In this document: positions 45,727 through 57,931 of the stretch, in pieces
Layout of the letters: each line of letters starts with the position of its first letter
How positions within the stretch are numbered: position 1 is the stretch's first letter
NCBI GenBank assembly: GCA_036873135.1
Contig: JAPTYO010000047.1
Location: 1 to 64,000 of the forward strand
Source: Clarkia xantiana subsp. parviflora
Lineage: Eukaryota > Streptophyta > Magnoliopsida > Myrtales > Onagraceae
DNA: 64,000 bases
Direction of reading: 5' to 3'
Program-made: the position numbers and the translations under genes
Notes under the pieces: model-generated
The model's input: the letters and a program-made list of their open reading frames with translations, nothing else
What the model was told of the DNA's origin: nothing
The model's database searches: none

Positions 45727-48501
45727 TCTATTATATTATATATATAACCTAGGTGAGAGAGAATAAGATGTGAAATCTGGTGTTGCCACGTCTTGACACT
45801 TCAGCATCATAATCCAATCAATGAGATCTCGCATTGCTGCCTTGATCTCAAATCCTGATGGATGACACATCACCTATCAAATTCAATCATAAAACAAAAA
45901 AAAAAAAATCTCTCATCAACACATTAAATTGAAGCAATTAAAACATAATCTAACTTTCTTAATCTATCTATCTAATCTGAAGAGATATCTTAACATGACA
46001 TTTCTCGTGCTGACACGTCACTTTATTAGCCACTCAGATATTTTTTTAACCATACTAAAACATATTATTATCTCTCTTCTATAAATTAGCAATTAAAATT
46101 AATTAACCCTAACTAAATGACTCTTAGGCTCTTTCCTGACTTTTCTGATTCTCTCTGGCTCAATTAATAATGACAGACAAAAAAAATTCATGCAATTCTA
46201 TCAGCTCTTCGTAGTGTCTCAAGAATCTGAATAGCTATATATACACCTGCAAAAGAGAACATCTGTCAAATTTGGGTAGAGGAAATCAATTGAGGGAGCA
46301 TGTTAACTGGTAAAATTTGGGTACGGTTTCTTTCTACTTTTATTATCACATATCTGTAAGATTGCAGAGGCTAAGGCGGGGTGAAGGCCAACTTACGCAC
46401 AAACAGAGCTAGATCGGGACATGAGAGGGTTGAAGATGTCGATGGGCGTAAGTTGTGGCAACCGTGGTGCCGGTGGTGGTGAATGTGGTGCGGTGAGGTG
46501 GGTGGGTTTAGTTGGTGGACGATGGACAAAAGGAGAAGAGTCGGAAATGATGGGAGAAAAAGAAGATAAAATGGTGAAAGTAAATGAGGAAGACAATAAA
46601 ATAGGGAAAGAGAATTATGTCTTTTATGGTAAATTGTAGGGTTAAGAACCTATGAAAGGTCTGAACTATCACTCATGTTAACAGGAGATGTCTGAAATTT
46701 AAAAAGTTAATAATGGAGGTCTGAAATTTCAGTTTTGTTGATAACAGCGGTCTCCGTTAGTTTTTTCCGTTAAAACTAACGGAAGTTGGTCACATGCTTG
46801 GCATGTGACCGGAAATAAAATAAATTTCCAAAAATACCCTTCTATCAAGTGTGCCCCTCACATGCTTGAAGTAAAAAGACCAAAATGCCCTTGAAGCCAC
46901 CACGGCTCCACCAACCGTACTCCGGCGACCACCAACCGTACTCCGGCGACCACCACCAAGGCTCCGATTGGGCCCAAATCGGAGCCACCGGCCCCGATTG
47001 GGCTCCGATCGGAGTTTTTTTTGCTGAGGTGGTGGACAGAGTCGGATCGCCGGAGCGGAGGTGGTGGTCGCCGGAGTCGGTGGTGGTGGTCGCCGGAGTC
47101 GGGTGGCGGTGGCCGGAGTTGGGTAGTTTTAATTTGACTTTAGGGGTAAAATTGTCATTTCACATTTCCTTAAATAAGATATTAAATAAAACAAAATATT
47201 AAAGGGGCAAAAATGTCATTTCACACAAATCTTTTAAATTTAACCCTAAAAATGGACGGAAAACCTCAAATCAACAAAATTGAAATTTCAGACCTCCGTT
47301 ATTAACTTTTTAAATTTCAGACCTCTCCCGTTAATATAGGTGATAGTTCAGACCTTTCATAGGTTCTTAACACTAAATTGTATTATCTGTTATTTTATAG
47401 AAGTTTAACTCTAATTATTCATTCTTAGCTGATTACTTTTTTTCTATATAAGTTTATATATTGATTGGTATTGTGACTTCGCTAATTTGGGAATAACATT
47501 TTTCATATAAGTGTGTGTGCATTTTTATAATTCTAATTATTTCCGTTAAGTTAATTAATTTTTAGATTAATTTTTTTCTATATAAGTTTATACTGATTGG
47601 TATTATGATTTCGCTAATTTGGGAATAACCTTTTTCATATAAGTGTGTATACATTTTTATAATTCTAATTATTCTCGTTAAGTTGATTGATTTTTTTGCC
47701 ATAGAAGTTTAGATTGATTTGGTATTATAATTTGTCTAATTTCGTGATTACATTATATTTACCTTATTTAGTTATTAAATAGATATTATGTTCGATAGAT
47801 TTAATTGTATTTACTTTCTTAGTACTTTATATTGAAGTGATTGCATTCTAACAATAAAAAATAAAATTAATATCTTTTATAATTTTTGATTTATTTGTAG
47901 CTTCTTTTTTGGATTGATTGATTTGCGAATTTGCTAACTATTTAATGAATTTATTATTGTTTTGTTATATAGCATGATTGGATCATTGAAGATTTTTTTT
48001 TTGTTTTTTTGCTAGGAGAGTTTGGTAATGGTGCATATGTTGAGAGTGATGAAAACTTAGAAGAAAATAAAAATTCAAACAAGAGTGATGAATTATTTAC
48101 TTATTTTAACAGATGAAGGGCTCATATAGATTCAATAATTAGAATCCATTCATAAAATTATCATTTTTTTATAACTTTTATATACTAGAAAATGTGCTAC
48201 TTTAAACTACAACCATATAAATTTTTATATTGATATTTTTCTAATACACATAATTAATTTTAAAAAAAATAAAAAGAATTGAAAATAAATTATGTTTGTT
48301 TAAATAATATAATTAACACAATCGAATAAATGAATAAACTTTTGTTATTAGTATATTTTTAATTAATACTTAACTTAAGTTTTGAGATTTTATACAAATA
48401 AGTGAAAAAAATGGTTTTTATAGCTTATTTTATATACATGTTAACATTTAGCGTTTGCAATTTAAAATGCTGCCCGCGCGTAGCGCGGGGTCAGCACCTA
48501 G
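45727..48501 (+). mobile_element. Non-autonomous Helitron (2.8 kb) containing a MULE MITE
   Basis: Starts with TCTATTATATTATATA directly after an A. Ends CTAG directly before a T, as expected for insertion between A and T. The 3' hairpin CCCGCGC-GTA-GCGCGGG (48473-48489) lies about 12 bases before the end, the classical Helitron 3' signal. No Rep/helicase is encoded. A 735-bp MULE MITE is inserted at 46639. The part before it (about 46380-46600) has a GC-rich block of undetermined origin that may be captured DNA. The 5' end is less certain than the 3' end. Confidence 0.75.
46639..47373. mobile_element. Non-autonomous MULE (735 bp)
   Basis: Begins GGGTTAAGAACCTATG and ends with its inverse (CATAGGTTCTTAACAC, one terminal change). 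A perfect 9-bp TSD, TAAATTGTA, lies at 46630-46638 and 47374-47382. It is the same family, in inverse orientation, as the host element of the nest at 2087-13659. The core carries CGCCGGAGT and ACTCCGGCG repeats. It shows the empty target site (47208-47216) used by the coding MULE in the other copy. Confidence 0.9.
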
Positions 48502-48522
48502 TATATATTATAACGTGGCAAA

Positions 48523-48562
<40 letters not shown>

Positions 48563-51500
48563 AAATGTACATAAAATATTTAGCCAAAAAAATCTGGTTA
48601 CATTTAATTTTTCTAGATCTAAATGTAATCATTCTTTTAAAATAAACAATTCAACATCAATAAAGTAATTTCTTTTAACCTTAACGCTCCCGGTCCGAAC
48701 TTGCGAAAGCAATGTAAATATATCCAAATAAAGTAATTTCTTTTAGACCTAGTAACTACTTTAGAGGTTATAGAAAATAGCAAATTTGAGAAATATAGTT
48801 TTAATTAGTTTCAACATTTAACCATTATGGATGAGATAAAATGTCGGACTAAAACTCTAAAATAAAAAAATAGTAAAGACGAATAATATTTACATAATAA
48901 TTATATAGTATCCTCATAAAACATGTTTAGTATAGTACATACCTTTATTTAACAATTAGGATAAATTGCGGAGTTTAATATTTTCTTTTGTTAGCCAAGT
49001 ATTTTAATTTATATTTATTTCAAATAGTTTACCTACACAGTGTGCATAATTTAATTTTTTTAACTTTAATTTTTTATCAAGCGTGCGAGATTAACATATA
49101 TTTTGTATACAACAATATATTTACTATATCATATCGTATAATACTGTTACTTTAGGTTTGGATAACCTATTAAAAAAAGTCTTTCTAATTATACTTAATA
49201 CATATTTTTTCACATTTATAAAAGAAATAAGATTCTCAAAATAACAACTGGGTAAATAAAAGAATACTTGATAGTTTATTTTCATAAAATTCATATGTAA
49301 TATATAAAAACGGTTACCGTTATTTAACTTTTCGTAATTAAGAACTTTTATATGTGTACACATAATTACTTTTTATAAAATATTTTGTGATCTTATAAAT
49401 TTTATTATATTATTTTTATAAAATTATATATAAAAAATCAAGTATAATTTTTGTAGTGTGAGAAATGAAAAATATATCAAAATAATATGCTGTAATTAAT
49501 TATATTTAATATTAAAATATATACATATACTAATATTTATTCAAAATCAAAGATGTTATCAGATTTGATAATTTAATTAATAGTAAAATAAGAGTATAAA
49601 AAGTAAAATAAAATAAATTGTCATATTAATATTTATATTAACAATTGAATCTTGAGAAAAAATGAAAAAAAAAAAATGAAACGGCTTAACGTGGAATGAT
49701 AATGTTTGGAAAATTTCTAAGCATTTATCTTTGTCTATATGGAATAGCCACATTATCAAGAAGATTTACAATTTGATATTATTTATCAAAATTATAAAGT
49801 TTGCATTCACATTTTTTATTTATATTATATTTATAATCTAAGCATTTATCTTTGTCTATATGGAATAGCCACATTATCAAGAAGATTTACAATTTGATAT
49901 TATTTATCAAAATTATAAAGTTTGCATTCACATTTTTTATTTATATTATATTTATAATCTAATTTGATTAAGCTTAACATGATGTTGACTTGTAATAAAA
50001 CACACTACTGTCCTAATCAAACCTTAAAGGCTTTTTTTTTTTTTTTTTCATGTTGATGATGCGACATTGTCCACCACCATCTAAACACCCCTTGCTTGTG
50101 GCTCTAGTGATGATTTTTATAGGTTAAATTGAAGAAATACGCAGGCATTATGCTTATTATTATAAAAAAAATATAGAGATTCTTAAAAAACGTCCAAACA
50201 TGTACTCAACAAATGTATATTACCAAGAATAAAGATGCGTGTTCTTCTAGACTTCTATAAAAAAAAAAAAAAAAAAAAAAAAAGATGCGTTTTCTAAACA
50301 AGCTCCAAACAGAATCTGCCGTCCTAGTGATTAATCATTGATACAGATCATGTCCGAAGTATGACATAAACATTCTAGTTTTTTCTTATTATTATATGGG
50401 TGTTTCTGGACCACAACGGGGATATACATATATGTGTGTTTATATCGTTCAAACCATTATAAGTTGAGATAATTTGGACATTTGAGTAGAGATGGTACCA
50501 TATGATTTGTTCATACTGTTAAAATTTTGGACTTCATATGTTTGGGAAGACGAACGAACTGAATGTTCTGATATTTAAGGTTACAAATTTATGCTTCATT
50601 AAATTTATGCTTCCCGTAAATACTAAGATTGCATAAATCGGACTTATAGAGATGAAGTTATGACTATTTGAAATTGGTCATTCAATTTGTTTGGTGATGT
50701 TGTGATTCTAGATATATTCTTTTAAGTCATAAGCATGCCATTTACAATTGGATTTAACCAGAAATGATTTTAGGACATCAAATTATGTTACTTAAGCCTT
50801 TCGTTTATAAAAGAATCACTCAAATAGTTGCTTGTAAAAAGTTATAAACAACAGAAATTGTCTCATCAAATCTGTTTGGTATTCTAATCATCTTGAACAA
50901 TATTGTTTGATAAATAAAACAACCTAGTTTCATTTTGTTTATGAGTAAAAAAATAGTGCATATCTAAATTAAATTGTATAAACTTATCGTGGACATAAAT
51001 ATCACTTGAAATGGACTAGTATTGAGGAGTTTAAGATTTTTAAAGTTGACATGTCAATATGAAATTATGGATTGAATGAAAATGTGAGGGATAGCTTATG
51101 GAGCTTCGTTCGGGTGAACCAAACATCAGATTAATGCGTCGTTTTCTCTATTGGAACCGTAACTACATAAGATATCTATGGTAAATTAGGTTATGTAGAT
51201 TGGGTTGAATTGAGTATTATTATATTATGTTATGTAGTAATATTATGTGTTATTTGTTAAACTGTGCTGTATATTTATTTAAAATAATAACTATGAATTT
51301 ATGATGCCCTCAACTTTAGTTTTAATCAAATTTCACTAAATTAAAAAGAAATTATAAACTAAAAATGGAGTTTAAATTAAAAATAATTCTAATTTTTTGA
51401 AGTAAAAATCTGAAAAAAAATTAATTAGAAGATCTACCGTCGGATCTTCACTTAAGAAATGAATTTAAATTTATCATCTGAACGATTAATAATAAGATCC

Positions 51501-51852
51501 AACGATACTTAGAAAATGGTCCATGTCAACCACGTGACATAAATTTTCTTAAAAGACATCATGTTTAAAATATATCGTCGTTTTATATGTATTTCAATAG
51601 CATAATGTAGTTGACATATTTACTTTGCATCCACATTTCAAGTTCTAACTTCGTCCTATTTATGCGGTGCGGGAGGACAACTCCTATTCGAAATACTAAT
51701 AGGAGTAGACTACCGATGCGTTTGATTTTTATCAGTATTACTATTATCATTAATTTTACCAACTAGAAACAAACTAAGTATTAGTTAAGACATGTATTAT
51801 GATATTCTAACTAATACATGCAATCAAACATGCCATTAGTGCATATACTAAA
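48502..51852. other. AT-rich intergenic sequence with a 121-bp duplication
   Basis: No gene is seen. Notable items are a TA tract at 48530-48556, a tandem 121-bp duplication at 49716-49957, a T-run at about 50032-50048 and an A-run at about 50261-50283. Confidence 0.6.
49716..49957. repeat. Tandem duplication, unit 121 bp
   Basis: TCTAAGCATTTATCTTTG and the following bases are repeated without visible change at 49716-49836 and 49837-49957. The near-perfect identity points to a recent event. Confidence 0.9.
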
Positions 51853-52284
51853 GGATTAAGAACGTATAAACTGTCTGAAGTTTACCCTATGTGAGATTTT
51901 GGTGTCTGGAGTTTAAATTGTTGATAATGACTGTCTGAAGTTTCAACTTTATTAAAATTTGGTGTCTCCGTCCGGAGTTGGGTAGTGGCCGGCCGGAGTT
52001 GGGTGTTGGCCGGTCAGAGTTGGGTGGTCGCCAGCCGGAGTTGGGTGGCGGCCAGTCGGAGTTGGGTGGTGGCCGACCAGAGTAGGGTGGTGGCCGGAGT
52101 AAACATAAAAGTATCAGGGGCAATTTCAACTTTTCACACCATTCTGTTAAATTTGACAGAAAAAATGGGCGGGACACCAAATTTCAACAAAGTTGAAACT
52201 TCAGACATCCAATATTAACAATTTAAACTTTATATACCAAAATTTCACATAGGGCAAATCTCAGACAGTTTATAGGTTCTTGAT

Positions 52285-52286
<2 letters not shown>
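51853..52286. mobile_element. MULE-like MITE, divergent subfamily
   Basis: Starts GGATTAAGAACGTATAAAC and ends with the imperfect inverse (GTTTATAGGTTCTTGATC). The inner arms also match (CTGTCTGAAGTTT with inverse AAACTTCAGAC). The core has GTTGGGTGGTGGCC-type repeats like the other MULE MITEs here. The right flank is a TA microsatellite, so the 9-bp TSD cannot be fixed. Confidence 0.65.
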
Positions 52287-52338
<52 letters not shown>

Positions 52339-52676
52339 ATGAAATCGTTAATGTTAAGAGAAGTTCTAGTCGTAAACCACTTATTCATTCATATACCACT
52401 ATATTCTCGTTTTACCCTTCTGAAAGTCATATTATTATTTATTTATCGTAAAAAAATAGCAAATACAGTTCATGAGCCGCTTGACGTGAACTTCCGGTGG
52501 CAGTGCCGAAACTGTGGACTTTTCTACCATGCTTTTGGAGTACTATGTTTTTGCCACTATTTTTTTTCTATTGCTCTAAAATGAACCCAATAGGGAAATT
52601 GATATTATTAATAGGACTTAATCCCATACATATATATTCTTATCGGGAGTGTTACCCTGTTAATCTGTAATTCGCT
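52287..52676. other. TA microsatellite and spacer before element 2
   Basis: A (TA)n tract fills about 52289-52335. The rest has no recognisable gene. Confidence 0.6.
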
Positions 52677-52681
52677 ATGAT

Positions 52682-53397
52682 TGATGGGCTTCGCTGTAAC
52701 CGTTAGGCCCTTTAACGACGAGCAAACTGTGAATAGGGCCACTGGGCCCTCAATGGAGGTCAAGATGACCCAGGCGAAGGGTCCCGACGGAGGGAGTCCC
52801 GATGATGAAAGGTCCCGACAGAGTCGGTCCCGATAGGTGAGCTGGACGCTCCCGATGAGATGCCTTTAAGTAGGCCCCGATAACGAATCCCTGAGAATGA
52901 TTGGCCCTGTCACGATGACGAGGGGCCCCGAGCGGTGACACAACGAGATAACTCTGGAGTCCCCGATATTAGTCGGGACTTGCTACCAGAGGATGAGGCC
53001 GAGATACGCGGGGCGTGGCCGAGATACGCGGAGCGTAGCTAAGATACGCGGAGCGTGGCCGAGATACGCGGGGCGTGGCCGACATAAGCGAGATCATGGC
53101 CTAGATAGGCGGGATCGTGCCCGAGATACGCGGAATATGGGTTAACCACCCCAACGGTTCACCAGGTAACTGAGGTACCTCTCCGCCTATAAAAGGGCAG
53201 AGGTTACCTCAGATCAATTACGTTTTGATACACGCTACTTGAGATTACTGCTTGCCAGTCCATACGAGATACTCATTTAAGCATCGGAGAGGGATTCTGG
53301 GTCACCGCCCGGTCTATCCCCTCTTGCAGGATTACGTGGAGCGAAGGAGCTAGGATTGCCGTCAAAGATCGTGCCGGAGTTCTACCATGATCCAACA
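52682..53397 (+). repeat. 5' LTR of element 2
   Basis: Begins TGATGGGCTTCGCTG and ends TGATCCAACA. A TATA box, TATAAAA, is at 53188-53194. A short tandem repeat (unit about 20 bp, GCCGAGATACGCGGGGCGTG) lies at about 53000-53120. It has one unit more than the 3' LTR, which explains the 20-bp length difference. Confidence 0.9.
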
Positions 53398-53433
53398 TTG
53401 GCGCCGTCTGTGGGAACGTAACAAAAAGCTGAT

Positions 53434-54460
53434 ATGCCTTCTACTCGTTCAATGGTGGCTGGCAAGCAAAGAAGACAAGGACGATCTGGTGGTTACCGTC
53501 ATCCTGCTGCGACGACTCTGAATTCACCACCAGAGCATGCTGAGGACCAGAATCTCCCCGCGGAGGTCTCTCGGACAGGGGGGGCATAATGAAGCTCCTG
53601 AAGATACTGTCGCTCAACACCAGGGGAATAGGGAGCAGGTGGCTCCTCCAGCTGCGGACCTGACGAGGGCTGTGGCGGAGGCCATGCCAATGTTTTTGGT
53701 AGCTGTGGAGGCCCTCTTAGATCGAAGAGAGGCTGCGAGGAGGCAAGAGGAGATGCCTCCGCTAGAAGAGGAAGCGCCCCCGCCAGCAGAGGTTCAGAAT
53801 GTTCGGGAGGTTCAGCCCCGAAACCTGGGCAGGAGTAGGGAGTCCACCCAACCAGAACGATTCGTGGTCGATGGGCCAGGACCAGTGCAGCACATGACCA
53901 TTCCCCTTAATGGTCCCATCACCCCCGATCAGGTGGTGAAGATCGTGAACATCTGCATGGGAGAGCAGAAGCCGCTGGTGTCGGAACTGAGGGATCGATC
54001 CACCCATCCCTTCGTTCCTCGACTCATAGACACCCTCGCCCCGCCAGGACTGGGTATCCCCACGATCAAGGAGTATGATGGCGAGGGAGATCCGGTTCGT
54101 CATGTCCAGAAGCACCTCATGGCGTGTCTGGGCAGAGCCCCGAATGAGGATATTGTGTGTACGTTGTTCCCGAACACACTGGGCGAGAGAGCCCTAACCT
54201 GGTTCTTCAGTCTGCCCCCGGGCTGCATCACTTGCTGGGCTGATATGCATGACCGCTTCATTCAGCAGTACCAGGGTCGCAGACGTCTGCTGAAGAGTGT
54301 GAGGTCCCTGACCCAGGTGGTACAGAGGCCCGACGAGTCGCTGGCACACTATTACCAGCGGTACACTGCCAGCGTGGTGGAGATTGATGAGGAGATTTCG
54401 AAGGGTGAAACCATCCGTACCTTCATTCGGAACCTAACAGCCCCTATGGTTCCGACTTGA
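53434..54460 (+). pseudogene. Gag of element 2, two frame breaks
   Basis: The likely start is the ATG at 53434 (MPSTRSMVAGKQRRQG), 36 bases after the LTR. That frame stops at 53587 just after a run of seven G (53578-53584); the gag frame continues from there in another frame, so a one-base change in the G-run is the probable cause. The gag domain has EYDGEGDPVRHVQKH, FFSLPPGC, MHDRFIQQYQGRR and ESLAHYYQRY. At about 54450-54460 the frame shifts again, between APMVP and the continuation SDLMHSVAEKAV in the pol frame. The second break could be a mutation or, less likely, a programmed shift. Confidence 0.85.
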
Positions 54461-57400
54461 TGCACAGCGTGGCTGAGAAGGCTGTGTGGAATATGGAGGC
54501 ACTGCAGAAGAGGGTGAAGCGGCAAATCAATGTCCAGGAATCGAAGATAGCCGCTGGAGAGCTCGAGCCCCCGAAGTCGAATAAGGGAAAGCAGTCGGTC
54601 AAACCCTTAGACGAGCGCAAGTCGAAGGATAAAGCCGAGGGCAGTCGGGGTCGAGGTCGCTCCGATCGGAGGGATGATAGGCGTTCCTCGAAAAAAGACA
54701 GGCGGGAGGATCATGACGTTCCTCTCAATAGCTCCATGGCGGAGGTGTTGACGGTCATGGAGCGACATGGTATCTCTAGGTACCCCCCGAAGAAGGAAGG
54801 AGAGTTTTTGGGATCCCGCACCGACCGCTACTGTCGATTCCATCGCGCGAATGGCCACGAAACCAATCACTGTCGGGAGCTGAAGAAGGAGATCGAAAAG
54901 CTGATCCAGAAGGAGAAGCTTAAGGAGTTTGTCGGGGAGAAGCGGTGTCGATCCCGTTCTCGATCCCGATCACGATCCCGTTCCCAGTCCCGCGACCGGT
55001 CCCTAAAGAAGAAAAGGTCCGACCCGGAGTCTTCCGGTGCCCGTAAGGAGAAGCGGGGCACTATCAATGTGATTCACGGAGGGTTTTCCGCGGGAGGTGA
55101 TACCTCGTCCTCCCGGGAGGTTTATGCCTCTAGAATTCCAGCTGCTGTAGTACTGGGTAAGAGGTCCCGATCCTGGACCCTGAAGGAAGAGATGGTGATC
55201 TCCTTTTCGTCGGAAGATCTTATAGGCGTGGAGACTCCGCACGATGACGCTCTGGTCGTGACCTTGGATGTGGATGGATACGAGATGAAGCGGATTCTGA
55301 TCGATGGAGGGAGCTCCTCCGATATCCTGTTCATGGATGCGCTGGAGGTCACGGGGAAAACGAAGAAGGACCTAAAGGAGGCGAACTTCCCAATGGTCGG
55401 ATTCTCTGGCTTTACCTCCTATCCGCTAGGAGTGATCACCTTACCAGTGGAGTTTGGTAGCGGGTGGAAATCAGAGAGGAGAAACGTGGAGTTTGTGGTA
55501 GTTGAGTCAGCGGGGACCTACAACGTGATTATTGGGAGAACTACCATCAACCCCCTGATGGAAGTTGCCTCGACTGTTCACCAGAAGATGAAGTTCCCGA
55601 CCGATCATGGAGTCGAAGAGGTCAAGGGCGACCAGGTGGCTTCCAGGAAATGTTATGTTAACGCCACCCGAAGGAGAAGACGGGAGGCTATGACTGTCCT
55701 TCAGACAGATGCTGATCCCAGAGAAGAGTTTGGGCGTCCTGCCCCCGTGGAGGATTTAAAGGAGGTCGAGATTGATGGGCCTCAGAGGAAGGTGAAAATC
55801 GGGGCTGCTCTGACCGAGAAAACAGCCCGAAGATTGATCGATCTACTGAAAGAGTTCAAGGAGCTATTTGCCTGGTCTCCGAGTGACATGCCAGGAATCA
55901 GCCCCGACGTGATCGTGCATGAGTTGAAGATTGATCCCGCGATCAAACCTATCACACAGAAAAGGCGTCCGATGGGCACGGACAAGAGGATTGCAATCCA
56001 GCAGGAGGTGGGCAGGTTGCTCGATGCTGTGTTTATCAAGGAGCTCCGATTCCAGACTTGGGTTGCTAACCCGGTGCTGGTGAAGAAGAGCAATGGGAAA
56101 TGGCGGATGTGCGTTGATTTCCGCGACCTGAATAAGGCTTGCCCGAAGGACTGTTACCCGCTCCCAAGAATCGACCAGCTGGTGGATGCCACGTCGGGAC
56201 ATGAGCTGTTGAGCTTCATGGATGCATACTCGGGCTATAACCAGATCAAGATGGCTAAGGAAGACGCTCCTCACACAGCATTTTACGTAGACAGTGACAT
56301 CTATCACTACGATGTCATGCCTTTCGGGTTGATCAATGCCGGGGCAACCTACCAGCGGATGGTGAACAAGTTGTTCGGAGATATGCTAGGGGAGACCATG
56401 GAGGCTTATGTGGATGACATGCTGGTGAAGTCCCGACAAGCTGAGGATCATGTGCACAACCTAGCCATGGCGTTTGAGCGGATGAGGCTTCATCAGGTTC
56501 GCTTAAACCCGACAAAATGCGCCTTCGGAGTCCACTCAGGGAAATTTCTGGGCTTTATGGTGAGCCAGAGAGGAATTGAGGTGAATCCCGAGAAGCTGAG
56601 GGCGATCGAGGAGATGCAGCCTCCGATAAACCATCGGGAGGTGCAAGTGCTGAATGGCCGACTGGCTGCAATGAATCGCTTCCTGTCCAAGGCAAGTGAC
56701 CGATCAATGCCATTTTTTGAAGTCCTGAGGGCCAACAAGAAGTTTGAGTGGACCGCCAAGTGTGAAGAAGCGTTCCAGGCACTCAAGCAGCACCTCCGCA
56801 CCCTCCCGCCGTTGGCGAAACCGGTTCCAGGCGAGCCGCTCTATCTTTACTTGGCTGTTTCTGAATTTGCCATTAGCTCTGTGTTAGTGAAGGTTGTCGA
56901 GGGTAATCAGGTCCCCGTCTATTATGTAAGCAAGGCGTTTGCCAAGTCTGAATTAAATTATCCTGCCGTTGAGAAGTATCTCTTTGCGTTAATTATGACT
57001 GCTCGGAAGCTAAGGCCTTATTTCCATGCACACGAGATTACTGTGTTGACGAACCAGCCTCTGAAGCATTTTTTTAACCGACCGGATGCGTCGGGGAGGT
57101 TAGTGAAATGGGCAGTCGAGTTTAGTGAGTTTCGCATACACTTTGCTCCGAGAACGGCTATTAAGGGCCAGACATTGGCGGATTTCATAGCAGAGTCTAC
57201 AGCCCCCGATCTGGAAGAAGCGGGCCCTGTAGATGGGGCAACCATGGAGGTCCCGATGGCAGAACAACCAGAGATGGCAGAGCAATCAGAACAGCCAAGT
57301 GAGGAAAAAACCTGGGAGATGTACACGGATGGCTCCTCAAGTTCAGATGGATCAGGAGCAGGGTTTGTATTAATACCACCAGGTGGAGGTGAACCGCTTC

Positions 57401-57888
57401 GATATGCTTTGGCTTTAACATTTAGGGCCACGAACAACGAAGCTGAGTACGAGGCTCTTATCACGGGCCTGAAAATTGCCAAAGGTACGGGAGTCGCTCA
57501 CTTGAGAGTGAAGTGTGACGCGGCCCTGATTGTAAACCAGGTTCAAGGGCGATACGAGGCGAAGAGCCCGATGATGAGGAAGTACCTGCGCGAGGTGCAA
57601 GCCTTGAAGGAGAGCTTTAAAAGCTTCGACATCGAGGCGATCCCGAGGGAGGAAAACGTGGAGGCAGATACCTTGAGCAAATTTGCCTTGGGGGCACCCT
57701 TGGAGGAAAATCGGAAGGTGCACTTCTTGGAAAAGGTGATCTTGTCGACCACCGACCCGACACAGGTGTGTGCTATTGAAGCAGGATCGGAGGAGAAGCC
57801 CACTTGGATGACCCCGATAGTCGCGTACCTGACTACGGGGGCAGTCCCCGATAGTCGCGTACCTGACTACGGGGGCAGTCCCCGATGA
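54457..57888 (+). CDS. Gag C-terminus, protease, reverse transcriptase and two RNase H domains of element 2
   Basis: Open for 1143 residues. The gag end has a basic, Arg-Ser-rich stretch (about 165-190) and a zinc-knuckle-like YCRFHRANGHETNHC (about 128). The protease active site is LIDGGSSSDI (Asp 283). RT has WRMCVDFRDLNKACP, PFGLINAGATYQRM and the catalytic YVDD at 651-654. A first RNase H follows (about 765-890). A second RNase H has YTDGSSSSDGSGAG (Asp 958), ATNNEAEYEALI and EADTLSKFAL. Having two RNase H domains places it in the Tat/Ogre group. The frame ends early because a 34-bp tandem duplication (57812-57879) shifts it before the integrase. Confidence 0.93.
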   Translation: MMHSVAEKAVWNMEALQKRVKRQINVQESKIAAGELEPPKSNKGKQSVKPLDERKSKDKAEGSRGRGRSDRRDDRRSSKKDRREDHDVPLNSSMAEVLTVMERHGISRYPPKKEGEFLGSRTDRYCRFHRANGHETNHCRELKKEIEKLIQKEKLKEFVGEKRCRSRSRSRSRSRSQSRDRSLKKKRSDPESSGARKEKRGTINVIHGGFSAGGDTSSSREVYASRIPAAVVLGKRSRSWTLKEEMVISFSSEDLIGVETPHDDALVVTLDVDGYEMKRILIDGGSSSDILFMDALEVTGKTKKDLKEANFPMVGFSGFTSYPLGVITLPVEFGSGWKSERRNVEFVVVESAGTYNVIIGRTTINPLMEVASTVHQKMKFPTDHGVEEVKGDQVASRKCYVNATRRRRREAMTVLQTDADPREEFGRPAPVEDLKEVEIDGPQRKVKIGAALTEKTARRLIDLLKEFKELFAWSPSDMPGISPDVIVHELKIDPAIKPITQKRRPMGTDKRIAIQQEVGRLLDAVFIKELRFQTWVANPVLVKKSNGKWRMCVDFRDLNKACPKDCYPLPRIDQLVDATSGHELLSFMDAYSGYNQIKMAKEDAPHTAFYVDSDIYHYDVMPFGLINAGATYQRMVNKLFGDMLGETMEAYVDDMLVKSRQAEDHVHNLAMAFERMRLHQVRLNPTKCAFGVHSGKFLGFMVSQRGIEVNPEKLRAIEEMQPPINHREVQVLNGRLAAMNRFLSKASDRSMPFFEVLRANKKFEWTAKCEEAFQALKQHLRTLPPLAKPVPGEPLYLYLAVSEFAISSVLVKVVEGNQVPVYYVSKAFAKSELNYPAVEKYLFALIMTARKLRPYFHAHEITVLTNQPLKHFFNRPDASGRLVKWAVEFSEFRIHFAPRTAIKGQTLADFIAESTAPDLEEAGPVDGATMEVPMAEQPEMAEQSEQPSEEKTWEMYTDGSSSSDGSGAGFVLIPPGGGEPLRYALALTFRATNNEAEYEALITGLKIAKGTGVAHLRVKCDAALIVNQVQGRYEAKSPMMRKYLREVQALKESFKSFDIEAIPREENVEADTLSKFALGAPLEENRKVHFLEKVILSTTDPTQVCAIEAGSEEKPTWMTPIVAYLTTGAVPDSRVPDYGGSPR
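57812..57879. repeat. 34-bp tandem duplication that breaks pol
   Basis: The unit at 57812-57845, starting CCCCGATAGTCGCGTACC, is repeated exactly at 57846-57879. As 34 is not a multiple of three, the frame changes between RNase H and integrase. The sequence before the first unit and after the second would be in one frame with a single copy. Confidence 0.95.
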
Positions 57889-57931
57889 TAAAGTAGTAGC
57901 TGACAGGATACGTCGGATCGCGGCTAATTAC

